Positions 1 to 10,949 of a stretch of DNA of 47,356 nt are shown piece by piece (the stretch's first letter is position 1; each line of letters opens with the position of its first letter). A program made the translations under genes and the position numbers. Source of the stretch: Deltaproteobacteria bacterium (GTDB lineage: Bacteria; Desulfobacterota; Binatia; UBA9968; JAJDTQ01). The notes beneath the pieces are model-generated. The model was not told the origin of the DNA, searched no databases, and saw only the letters and a list, made by a program, of their open reading frames with translations. Where the stretch lies: contig JAPPNE010000036.1 of assembly GCA_028818775.1 (NCBI GenBank), positions 5,785 through 53,140 on the forward strand, given 5' to 3'.

Positions 1-62
1 ACGAAAAATCCTCCGCATATTATGCTGCGAATTAACCAGACACCACACTAGTCGGAGGAAAC

Positions 63-1307
63 ATGCACCCGGTACAACTGTTCTGCTGGCATTTCATGGC
101 CTACCCGCATCTGCCCGAGGACTTCGACGAGAAGTACGATACCGGCTGGGTGACGGTTCCCAACAGCCTGTGGGACTCGGAGAAGTCCCGCGGCCTCTTC
201 CAGGACTACATCGACCAGCTCGCCTACGCCGACGACCTGGGCTTCGACGGGCTGGTGCTGAACGAGCATCATCAGAACATCTACGGCCTGATGCCCTCGC
301 CCAACCTCATCGCGGCGGCGCTGACGCAGCGTTCCAGCAAGGCCAAGATCTGCGTTCTGGGGAACCTGCTGCCACTGCACATCAACCCGCTCCGGGTGGC
401 CGAAGAGTACGCAATGCTCGACAACATGAGCAACGGGCGCATCATCGCGGGCTTCGCACCGGGCGGCGGCCCGGAGAACTACAACTACGACATCCCCTCG
501 GTGACCTCGCGCGAACGATTCTGGGAAGCCGTGGACCTGGTGGTGCGCGCGTGGACCGATGACGGCCCGTTCAACCACGAGGGCCACTACTACCCGCTGC
601 GCTACGTGAACCCGTGGCCCAAGCCCACCCAGAAGCCCCATCCGCCCATCTGGGTGCCCGGCTCGCGCAGCGCGTCCACGCTTACCGAGGTGGCCAAGCG
701 CGGCTACTGCTACTTCCTGTCGTCCCGGAGCCACGGCGGCGAGACGTACAAGGCTCGCGAGCAGTTCTCCCAGATACTCGAAGAGCACGGCGACACCTAC
801 CACCCGTTCCGCATGGGCATCCTGATGTCCGCCTATGTCAGCGAGACCGATGCCCAGGCCAAGGAGGAGTGCGAGGAGGGCGTGTGGTATTTCCTGCGCA
901 ACTGCCTCAAGGGCCACCTGCGCAAGGAAGGCCGTCAGCTCACCTTCGGCGCCGGCGTGCCCTACATCCCCGCGCCCGCCTGGAAGGAGTTCCTGAAGCA
1001 CTCCGATCCGGAACGCTCCATGCTGGGGGACGTCAACGACTGGGACGAGCTCGACAAGGCCCAGTCCATTGTCGTGGGGAGTCCCGAGACCGTGCACCGG
1101 AAGATCCTGAGCCTCATCGAGAAGTCGCAGGTGGGCAACCTGCTGATCCAGTTCCACCTCGGCAACATGCCCGGAGAGCTGGCGCTGAAGAGCCAGCGCC
1201 TGTTCGCCACCGAGGTGGCGCCGGCCTTGCGGGACGACTCCGCGCGGGTGTTCGCCAAGGCCTACCCCGGGATGGAAGAGACTCTTGCGGCCGGAGCGGT
1301 CGCATGA
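63..1307 (+). CDS. LLM-class flavin-dependent oxidoreductase (luciferase-like monooxygenase)
   Basis: The 414-residue product has the bacterial-luciferase-like TIM-barrel layout: an early NEHH stretch (about residues 66-69), an LGN-LLP segment after strand 3, GRIIAGFAPGGG near residue 140, the typical YPLRYVNPWPKPTQKPHPPIW segment and a C-terminal VGSPETV motif where flavin or F420 proteins define the cofactor pocket. Such enzymes oxidise organic substrates with reduced FMN or F420; the substrate here cannot be read. The start is set by a CGGAGG ribosome site six bases upstream. The stop overlaps the next start (ATGA), so it is translationally coupled to the following hydrolase and the two probably act on the same compound. 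Length is normal for the family. Confidence 0.9.
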   Translation: MHPVQLFCWHFMAYPHLPEDFDEKYDTGWVTVPNSLWDSEKSRGLFQDYIDQLAYADDLGFDGLVLNEHHQNIYGLMPSPNLIAAALTQRSSKAKICVLGNLLPLHINPLRVAEEYAMLDNMSNGRIIAGFAPGGGPENYNYDIPSVTSRERFWEAVDLVVRAWTDDGPFNHEGHYYPLRYVNPWPKPTQKPHPPIWVPGSRSASTLTEVAKRGYCYFLSSRSHGGETYKAREQFSQILEEHGDTYHPFRMGILMSAYVSETDAQAKEECEEGVWYFLRNCLKGHLRKEGRQLTFGAGVPYIPAPAWKEFLKHSDPERSMLGDVNDWDELDKAQSIVVGSPETVHRKILSLIEKSQVGNLLIQFHLGNMPGELALKSQRLFATEVAPALRDDSARVFAKAYPGMEETLAAGAVA

Positions 1308-2122
1308 GCGGGCGAACCCTCGATATCAACGGCCGGAAGGTGTCGGTGCTGGAGGACGGTTCCGGCGATCCCACCCTCTACCTGCACGGTTTCGCCGACG
1401 TCCACGGCGTCACGGAAGGCTGGTTGTCGTTCCACGAGAAGCTCATTGAATGCTGCCGGCTGTTCGCCCCGGCTCACCCGGGGTGCGCCGCATCCGACGA
1501 GATCGAGTACCTGGAGTCGGCCGAGGACCTGGTGTTCCACTACCTCGAGGTCATCGACGCCCTCGGCCTGGAGCGCTTCGACCTGGTCGGAGCCTGTGTC
1601 GGAGGATGGGCGGCCGCCGAGCTTGCGGCGCGGCACCCCGAGAAGGTCCGCCGGTTGGTGCTCATCGACGCGTCGGGCCTGTTCGTGCCCGGTGCTCCCA
1701 TCGGCGACATCTTCATGATGTCCCACCCGGTGCGCGGCACCGACTACTCCGAGTTGCGCGCCATGCTGTTCGAGAGTGACGAGACACCGGCGGGACACGC
1801 GCTGTTCCCCAACGGCCGGGCCGAGAACATCGAGGACGAACTGCGGCGCTACCAGATGCTGCGCTTCACCAACCGGTTCGGCTTCAACCCGCCCTACTTC
1901 TACAATCGGTCGCTACGGAGCCGGCTCCACCGCATTTCCGCGCCGACGCTGGTGGTGTGGGGCGAGTCCGACCACATGGTGCCGCTGGCCCACGGCGAGG
2001 CCTACGCGGCCGGCATTCCCAACTCCAACGGCGTGAAGCTGGTGAAGGGCGCCGGCCACAGCCCCCAGGCGGAACAGCCGGAGGCCACGGCGGGCCTGGT
2101 GACAGGTTTTCTCAGCGGGTAG
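1304..2122 (+). CDS. alpha/beta-fold hydrolase with Cys in the nucleophile position
   Basis: A 272-residue alpha/beta hydrolase. The oxyanion HGF motif is at residues 28-30, the nucleophile elbow reads G-A-C-V-G-G with Cys98 where most relatives have Ser, the acid is probably Asp223 (GESDHMVP) and the base His252 (GAGHSPQ). A Cys-Asp-His triad is known from dienelactone hydrolases, but this protein otherwise looks like the single-domain lipase/peroxidase-type hydrolases. The start overlaps the stop of the LLM gene; a longer in-frame reading that begins inside that gene is a shadow. By context it probably hydrolyses the product of the flavoprotein (inference). Confidence 0.85.
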   Translation: MSGRTLDINGRKVSVLEDGSGDPTLYLHGFADVHGVTEGWLSFHEKLIECCRLFAPAHPGCAASDEIEYLESAEDLVFHYLEVIDALGLERFDLVGACVGGWAAAELAARHPEKVRRLVLIDASGLFVPGAPIGDIFMMSHPVRGTDYSELRAMLFESDETPAGHALFPNGRAENIEDELRRYQMLRFTNRFGFNPPYFYNRSLRSRLHRISAPTLVVWGESDHMVPLAHGEAYAAGIPNSNGVKLVKGAGHSPQAEQPEATAGLVTGFLSG

Positions 2123-2125
2123 GGA

Positions 2126-2160
2126 CCCTTCGGACGGGCTGTTTCGATGAGCTCGAAGGG
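2126..2160. repeat. short inverted repeat between hydrolase and TPR gene
   Basis: The seven-base arms CCCTTCG (2126-2132) and CGAAGGG (2154-2160) flank 21 bases. There is no T-run, so it is not a clear terminator. The wording (CCCTTCG ... GAGCTCGAAGGG) recalls the TTCGACAAGCTCAGGA-type repeat seen at 45814-45868. Confidence 0.4.
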
Positions 2161-2206
2161 ATACCTCGGGTCGAACCCCGCCAAAGGCTCGGACGAGGAG
2201 AACTCA

Positions 2207-2791
2207 ATGAGATCATCGCGATGCTTGAGGCCAGCCGTGGTGTTCCTGGCGGCGGCGTTGTCGCTGACGCCCGTGGCCCACGGACAGTCAGGCGAGCCTT
2301 CGGAAAATCCCGACCGGATGCGCGCTTACGCCCTTTGGCAGCGGGGCTACCTGTTGCATCTCAGCGGCGACTACCAGGCCGCGGTCGACAGTTTCCGCGA
2401 GTCCACCGAGATCCTGCCCACGGCCGAGGGGCACACCTTCCTGGGCTGGTCGCTCAGCATGCTCGGGCATCTCGAAGAAGCCCTTGCCGAATGCAAGAAA
2501 GCCATCGAGCTCGATCCGGACTATGGAAATCCCTACAACGACATCGGGGCGTACCTGATCGATCTCGGCCGCGCGGACGAGGCGATCCCGTGGCTCGAGA
2601 AGGCGATCTCGGCCAAGCGATACTGTTGCTACCAGTTCGCGCATTTCAATCTCGGTCGTGTGTACCTGATGCAGGAGGAGTTCCACGCGGCGAGGCGCTC
2701 TTTCGAACAGGCCCTGCGGCACGATCCCGACTATTTGCCCGCACGGAAGGCCCTTGAGTATATCGACGCGGAAATAGGGAAGCCGCTGTAG
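2207..2791 (+). CDS. exported tetratricopeptide-repeat protein
   Basis: A 194-residue protein that starts with a classical signal peptide (MRSSRCLRPAVVFLAAALSL, likely cut after AHG near residue 27), followed by three to four TPR units. The clearest read GNPYNDIGAYLIDLGRADEAIPWLEKAI and FNLGRVYLMQEEFHAARRSFEQAL in part. The start at 2207 follows a GAGGAG site; an upstream in-frame start at 2147 would bury the signal peptide and is less likely. TPR proteins act as protein-interaction scaffolds in the periplasm; the partner is unknown. It is 84 bases downstream of the hydrolase and converges with metH. Confidence 0.75.
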   Translation: MRSSRCLRPAVVFLAAALSLTPVAHGQSGEPSENPDRMRAYALWQRGYLLHLSGDYQAAVDSFRESTEILPTAEGHTFLGWSLSMLGHLEEALAECKKAIELDPDYGNPYNDIGAYLIDLGRADEAIPWLEKAISAKRYCCYQFAHFNLGRVYLMQEEFHAARRSFEQALRHDPDYLPARKALEYIDAEIGKPL

Positions 2792-2816
2792 CCGGTGGTC
2801 TCGCCCGTGTCTCGCC

Positions 2817-6497
<3,681 letters not shown>

Positions 6498-6527
6498 GCC
6501 CTCGCTGACTCCTTTCTCCGGTGTGCT

Positions 6528-6585
6528 GCGTCACGAACAGGCTTTTGAATCTGCCTTCGCATACTCATCGGCCTGTTCGTGACGC
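6528..6585. repeat. 15-bp perfect inverted repeat in the metH leader
   Basis: The arms GCGTCACGAACAGGC (6528-6542) and GCCTGTTCGTGACGC (6571-6585) are perfect reverse complements separated by 28 bases. The element fills the gap between the SDR stop and the metH start, both read on the minus strand. It has no T-tract on either side. It could be a transcript hairpin, a regulator site or a dispersed repeat unit. Confidence 0.75.
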
Positions 6586-6591
6586 GGTACA

Positions 6592-7380
6592 CTAGCGCGA
6601 CCGCCCCGCCTCCGGCGTGACGTAGGCCGCGGTGATGCCGCCGTCGACGACGAACTCCGTGCCCGTGACGAAAGACGATTCGTCGCTCGCCAGATACAGC
6701 GCGGCACGGGCGATCTCCCGGGCCTCGCCGAACCGCCCCATGGGAATGTGCACCAGGCGCCGCTGTTGCTTGCGCGCGCTGTCGAGAACCTTCATGAGCA
6801 ACTCCGTGCGCAGCGGACCCGGGCACAACGCGTTCACGCGGATGTTCTCGCGCGCGTGGATCACCGCCAGCTCCCGGGTCATGGCCACCACGCCTCCCTT
6901 GCTGGCGGTGTAGGCGAGCTGTGGCGTGGCCGCGCCCATCAAGGCCACGAACGAGGCTGTGTTGATAACCGACCCGCCGCCCGCCCGGCGCAACGCCGGA
7001 ATCCCGTGCTTGCAGCCCAGGAACACCCCCTTGAGATTCACCGCCAGGGTCCGGTCCCACACCTCCTCCGACGTCGCCACCGCGTCCGCGTCCTCGGCCA
7101 GCATGATGCCGGCGTTGTTGAAGAGGACGTGGAGCGCGCCGAATTCGGTTTCCGCCGCGGCCACCATGGTGGCGCAGTCACCGTCCCGGGAAACGTCCGC
7201 GCGGCAGTACGCCGCCTCACCGCCGGCCCGCCTGATGCGCCCGGCCAGACGCTTGCCGCCACGGTCGTCGACGTCCGCGATGACCACACGCGCACCCTCC
7301 CGTGCGAACAACTGCGCGGTTTCCCGGCCGATGCCGCTGGCGCCACCGGTAATGAGGGCGACCTTGTCTTTCAAACGCAT
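6592..7380 (-). CDS. short-chain dehydrogenase/reductase (SDR)
   Basis: A classical 262-residue SDR. The nucleotide-binding TGGASGIG lies at residues 11-18, an Asp at the end of strand 2 (IADVDD) suggests NAD preference, and NNAG is at 88-91. Asn115, Ser143, Tyr157 and Lys161 (YTASK) form the catalytic tetrad, and the C-terminus has the usual VTGTEFVVDGG segment. It would interconvert an alcohol and a ketone; the substrate is unknown. It is upstream of metH on the same strand, separated by the long inverted repeat, so co-transcription is uncertain. Confidence 0.92.
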   Translation of the reverse strand: MRLKDKVALITGGASGIGRETAQLFAREGARVVIADVDDRGGKRLAGRIRRAGGEAAYCRADVSRDGDCATMVAAAETEFGALHVLFNNAGIMLAEDADAVATSEEVWDRTLAVNLKGVFLGCKHGIPALRRAGGGSVINTASFVALMGAATPQLAYTASKGGVVAMTRELAVIHARENIRVNALCPGPLRTELLMKVLDSARKQQRRLVHIPMGRFGEAREIARAALYLASDESSFVTGTEFVVDGGITAAYVTPEAGRSR

Positions 7381-7402
7381 AGTACAACTCAGACCCCGAA
7401 CA

Positions 7403-7457
7403 CGTCATTTCCCGCGAAAGCTTGCCCTCGACCCCGATCGGGGGGCGGGAATCCAGG
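7403..7457. repeat. dispersed CATTCCCGCGAAAGC-type repeat (interrupted copy)
   Basis: The left half CGTCATTTCCCGCGAAAGC and right half GGCGGGAATCCAGG match the halves of a common palindromic intergenic repeat, with about 20 extra bases between them. Related copies lie at 19411-19436 and 43981-44079. It sits between the amidotransferase stop and SDR start. Confidence 0.6.
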
Positions 7458-7483
7458 CGGGGTGAGGAGGAGGCGGCCTCGGC

Positions 7484-8194
7484 TCAGCGTGTTCCCGCGG
7501 CCTCCACCAGGGCGTCGAACAGGCGTTGCTGGATGGGGTCCTCCGCCGCCGTCAACTCGGGATGCCACTGCACCGCCACGAGCCAGGGGTGCGAGGGCAT
7601 CTCCAGCCCCTCGATGGTACCGTCCGGGGCGTGCGCCACCACCTCGAATCCCGGCGCGACATGGCGAATGGCTTGGTGGTGCCACGACATGCACGAAAAG
7701 TCCGTGGCGCCCAGAAGCCCGGCCAGCCGGGACGCCGGTTCCACCCGTATCGCGTGGGGCGTGGGCTCCCGCGGCGGCACCCGGTGGTTCACCGTCTCTC
7801 CCACCTCGTCGGGCAGGTGCTCGATCAGGGTCCCGCCCTTGGCGACGTTCAGGATCTGGCTCCCGCGGCAAATGGCCAGGGTGGGGACCTCCAGATCGAA
7901 CACGCGCCGGGCGAGGTCGATCTCGGAGCGATCCCGTTCCGGCTCCACCATGTAGATGGTCTCGTGGTGGCTACCGCCGTAGAGGTCCGGGTCGAGATCG
8001 CCGCCGCCGCTGAACACCACCGCCTTGAGGAGCGGCAGGACCGCGTCCAGGCGCTCTTCCCCGGGCGGCAGCAGCAATGGGATGCCGCCCGCGCGGCGCA
8101 CCGCGTCCACGTATTCCGCCGGCAGGATGAACCGGTTGTGCGGGCCGCGCCCGTAGGTGGTGATGCCGATGAACGGCGTGTCGGTGGCCGGCAT
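7484..8194 (-). CDS. class I glutamine amidotransferase-like hydrolase (peptidase C26, PuuD-type)
   Basis: This 236-residue protein has the gamma-glutamyl hydrolase family signature: SGGGDLDP near residue 62, catalytic Cys109 in AICRGSQILN, SWHHQA and a C-terminal VQWHPE that supplies the His and Glu. PuuD-type members release gamma-linked glutamate from gamma-glutamyl-GABA or similar adducts. The start at 8194 is one base downstream of the stop of the glutamine-synthetase-like gene, so the two form one operon. A longer reading back to 8737 only translates another frame of that gene. Exact substrate is inferred from the pairing. Confidence 0.88.
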   Translation of the reverse strand: MPATDTPFIGITTYGRGPHNRFILPAEYVDAVRRAGGIPLLLPPGEERLDAVLPLLKAVVFSGGGDLDPDLYGGSHHETIYMVEPERDRSEIDLARRVFDLEVPTLAICRGSQILNVAKGGTLIEHLPDEVGETVNHRVPPREPTPHAIRVEPASRLAGLLGATDFSCMSWHHQAIRHVAPGFEVVAHAPDGTIEGLEMPSHPWLVAVQWHPELTAAEDPIQQRLFDALVEAAGTR

Positions 8195-8195
8195 T

Positions 8196-9599
8196 TCAGA
8201 TCCGCTCGAAATAGCGCTTCCTTTCCCAGTCGGTGACGGCGTCGCGGTACTTCCGTTCCTCGGTGCGAAAGAAATGGACGTAGTGCTCCACCACGTCCGC
8301 GCCGAAGCTCTCGCGCGCGAACTCGCTCTCCGCGAACAGGTCCGTGGCCTCGCCCAGGGACCCCGGCACCTGGGGCACGTCGCCGGCGGCGTACAGGTTG
8401 CCGTCGAAAGCCGCCGGCGGCTCGGTCCGGTGCCGGATGCCGTCCGTGCCCGCGGCCAGCGCCGCCGCATAGGCGAGATAGGGGTTGCAGTCGGCGCCGG
8501 GCACGCGGCACTCGATCCGGGCACCCTTCCCTTGACCCAACACCCGGAAACCGGCGGTGCGGTTGTCGTGGCTCCAGCCGATGCCGGTGGGCGCCCAGGA
8601 CTCCGCCCGGTAGCGTTTGTAGGAATTGACCGTCGGCGCGTAGAACACCATGGTCTCGGCCAGGTGCGCCAGCCAGCCGCCCAGAAACCAGCGGAACACG
8701 TCGGAAAAACCGCCCGGTCCGGCCCCGGCGAACGCATTCCGACCGTCGCGCCACAGACTCAGATGCACGTGGCAGCTCGAACCCGCCAACTCCGTGGCGA
8801 ACTTGGCCATGAAGGTGACGCTGAGCCCCATTTGCTCCGCCACCTCCTTGAGGCATTCCTTGTAGACACAGTGGCGGTCCGCCATGGTGAGCACGTCCGC
8901 GTAGCGCACGTTGAGCTCGTGCTGGCCCGGCCCCCACTCGCCCTTCGAGCTTTCCACCGGCACGCCCGAGTCCCGCAGGTGGCGCCGCGCAGCGCCGTGG
9001 AAGCCTTCCTCCCGAAAGCCCTGGAGCACGTGGTAGTCCTCGATGTAGCCGCCGGCCGGAGCCAGGTCCTGGTAGTGCTTCTCACCGGCGCGCCGGTACG
9101 AGTCGTCGAACAGGTAGTACTCCAGCTCCGACCCCGCCATGACCTCGTACCCCAGGGAGCGGGCGCGCTGCAGTTGGCCGCGCAGCACCGACCGGGGCGC
9201 TTCCGCCACAAGCTCGTGGGAGACGTTGTCCTTGACGTCGCACAGCACCAGCGCGGTCCGGTCCTGCCAACTCAGGCGCCGCAGGGTCGTCAGATCCGGC
9301 ACCAGGTGAATGTCGCCGTAACCGCGCTTCCAGTTGGCCAGCCGGTACCCCTGCACCGGCTCCATCTCCATGTCCACGGTCAGCAGGTAGTCGCACGCGT
9401 GGGTGCCTCCGGAGGCCGCCGTGTCGAGAAAGAACTCCGCGTCCAGACGCTTGCCCATGAACCGGCCGTAGAGGTCCGTGAAGGCCACCACGACCGTGTC
9501 CAGCCGCCCCGCCTCCACGGCTTCCTGGAGCTGGTCTACCGTGAGCATGCCGGTCACCTGAGCCGCGCCGTCTTCGATTTCTTGCTCTTCTTTCGCCAT
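8196..9599 (-). CDS. glutamine-synthetase-family ligase (gamma-glutamyl-amine synthetase-like)
   Basis: A 467-residue type I-like glutamine synthetase fold. The beta-grasp part holds FTDLYGRFMGKR, then the metal-site motif GSELEYYLFD, ESSKGEWGPGQHELN, the ATP-site-like CHVHLSLW, and RIECRVPGADCNPYLAYAAALAAG. Members next to PuuD-like amidohydrolases usually join glutamate to amines (PuuA-like) rather than assimilating ammonia. The ATG at 9599 is preferred over a TTG nine codons upstream. It is divergent from the TAXI transporter genes, which may import the substrate or another organic acid. Confidence 0.88.
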   Translation of the reverse strand: MAKEEQEIEDGAAQVTGMLTVDQLQEAVEAGRLDTVVVAFTDLYGRFMGKRLDAEFFLDTAASGGTHACDYLLTVDMEMEPVQGYRLANWKRGYGDIHLVPDLTTLRRLSWQDRTALVLCDVKDNVSHELVAEAPRSVLRGQLQRARSLGYEVMAGSELEYYLFDDSYRRAGEKHYQDLAPAGGYIEDYHVLQGFREEGFHGAARRHLRDSGVPVESSKGEWGPGQHELNVRYADVLTMADRHCVYKECLKEVAEQMGLSVTFMAKFATELAGSSCHVHLSLWRDGRNAFAGAGPGGFSDVFRWFLGGWLAHLAETMVFYAPTVNSYKRYRAESWAPTGIGWSHDNRTAGFRVLGQGKGARIECRVPGADCNPYLAYAAALAAGTDGIRHRTEPPAAFDGNLYAAGDVPQVPGSLGEATDLFAESEFARESFGADVVEHYVHFFRTEERKYRDAVTDWERKRYFERI

Positions 9600-9712
9600 G
9601 ATCCGGCACCGTCCCCTCACGGGCAAACTAGTTTCCTATCTTAGGACGCCGCAAATATCCACTTGGGGGGCGCCGGCGCGCATGGGGACGGTCCTGGATG
9701 CGGTGACAGTCA

Positions 9713-9733
9713 CCTAAATTCCATAACTTTAGG
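9713..9733. promoter_or_regulatory. candidate operator in the divergent glnA-like/TAXI intergenic region
   Basis: CCTAAA (9713-9718) and TTTAGG (9728-9733) form an inverted repeat with a nine-base spacer in an AT-richer patch of the 268-base gap between the two divergent genes. This is what a dimeric regulator site can look like, but the arms are short and chance is possible. Confidence 0.3.
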
Positions 9734-9867
9734 GTATCGGTGATTCACGAACGGGTTCCGTTACGGTTTCTTTCAGGTTGCAATGCCCTACCCGATGTGG
9801 CATGGACAACGACTGTTGGCTCTCGGAGGTCTTACGACCGTAACCCTAACGTCCAAAGGAGGCTACC

Positions 9868-10833
9868 ATGAAGCGTTTACTGGTATTCACGCTCGGCTTG
9901 GCGCTGTGCGGCACCGTCGCCGCGACGGTCAAGGACGCATCCGCACAGAACTTCCTGGTCATCGGCGGCGGCTCCACGACCGGCGTCTATTACCAGGTGG
10001 CTTTGAACATCTGCAAGATCGTCAACGACAAGCTGGGGAGCAAGGGATACAACTGCATCGGCCGGCCGGCGCTCGGCTCGGTCTTCAACATCCGATCCAT
10101 CCAGCGGGGGCTGCTGAACTACGGCGTGGCCCAGTCGGACTGGGTTTGGGCCGCCGCCAACGGCAAGAAGAACTGGAAGGGCAAAGCCGACAAGGGACTG
10201 CGCACGGTCTTCACCGTCCATCCCGAGGCGGTCATGCTAGTCACCCGCAAGGACACGGGCATCAAGACCATCGCGGACCTCAAGGGCAAACGCGTCAACA
10301 TCGGCAACCCCGGATCGGGACAGCGGGGCAACGCTGAGGATGTGCTGCGCCTCTCGGGCATCGACAAGGACAAGGACATCAAGGCCGAAGGCCTGCAGCA
10401 GAACGAGGCCAACCGCGCGCTGGTGGACAAGAAGATCGACGCGTTCTTCTATACCATCGGGGTGCCGTGGGGCGGCGGCCTCGAGATCGCCAACAGCACC
10501 GCCATCGACATCGTTCCGGTGGACACCGCGCCGATCAAGAAGCTGGTGGCGGACAACCCCTTCTACGTCATGACCAAGATCCCCGGCGGGACCTACAAGG
10601 GCGTGGACAACGACGTTCCGACCTACGCCGTGAAGGCGACCTTCGTCACCGGCGAGAAGGAGTCGGCCGACTCCGTGTACACGGTAGTCAAGACTATCTT
10701 CGAGAACCTCGACACGCTCCGCAACTCGTACGCCAACTTCAAGCACCTGCAGCCGAAGGACATGTTGGGCGGCCTCTCGGCTCCGTTGCATGCGGGAGCG
10801 ATGAAGTACTACAAGGAGAAGGGCTGGCAGTAA
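9868..10833 (+). CDS. TAXI-family TRAP transporter solute-binding protein
   Basis: A 321-residue exported binding protein. The signal peptide covers residues 1-27 and ends ASAQ. The mature start FLVIGGGSTTGVYYQVA is the standard TAXI opening. GNPGSGQRGNAEDVL and the LVDKKIDAFFYTIGVP segment line the ligand cleft in this family. It captures small organic acids or amino acids in the periplasm for the permease encoded next. The start has a strong AAAGGAGG site (9855-9862) five bases upstream. Confidence 0.95.
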   Translation: MKRLLVFTLGLALCGTVAATVKDASAQNFLVIGGGSTTGVYYQVALNICKIVNDKLGSKGYNCIGRPALGSVFNIRSIQRGLLNYGVAQSDWVWAAANGKKNWKGKADKGLRTVFTVHPEAVMLVTRKDTGIKTIADLKGKRVNIGNPGSGQRGNAEDVLRLSGIDKDKDIKAEGLQQNEANRALVDKKIDAFFYTIGVPWGGGLEIANSTAIDIVPVDTAPIKKLVADNPFYVMTKIPGGTYKGVDNDVPTYAVKATFVTGEKESADSVYTVVKTIFENLDTLRNSYANFKHLQPKDMLGGLSAPLHAGAMKYYKEKGWQ

Positions 10834-10949
10834 GCAACCGGCTTCCTTCCCCGAAATGACGCACGGCTCGGGGCGCGGGCGGAGGCGCCCGGCCCCGGGC
10901 CGGTTCACTTGACGGAAACACCAACGGCTCAGGCTATCCGGGCGACCCC

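Noticed and set aside
1..62. Possible upstream gene or small RNA at the left edge
   Set aside because: Only 62 bases; a short CGCA...TGCG pairing and the ribosome site of the first gene are visible, nothing more.
6498..6591. Cobalamin or SAM riboswitch ahead of metH
   Set aside because: The gap is 94 bases and dominated by one inverted repeat; no B12-box or SAM-type pattern was seen.
8195..8737. N-terminal extension of the C26 amidotransferase
   Set aside because: The extra sequence is another frame of the glutamine-synthetase-like gene; the protein family starts at the Met at 8194.
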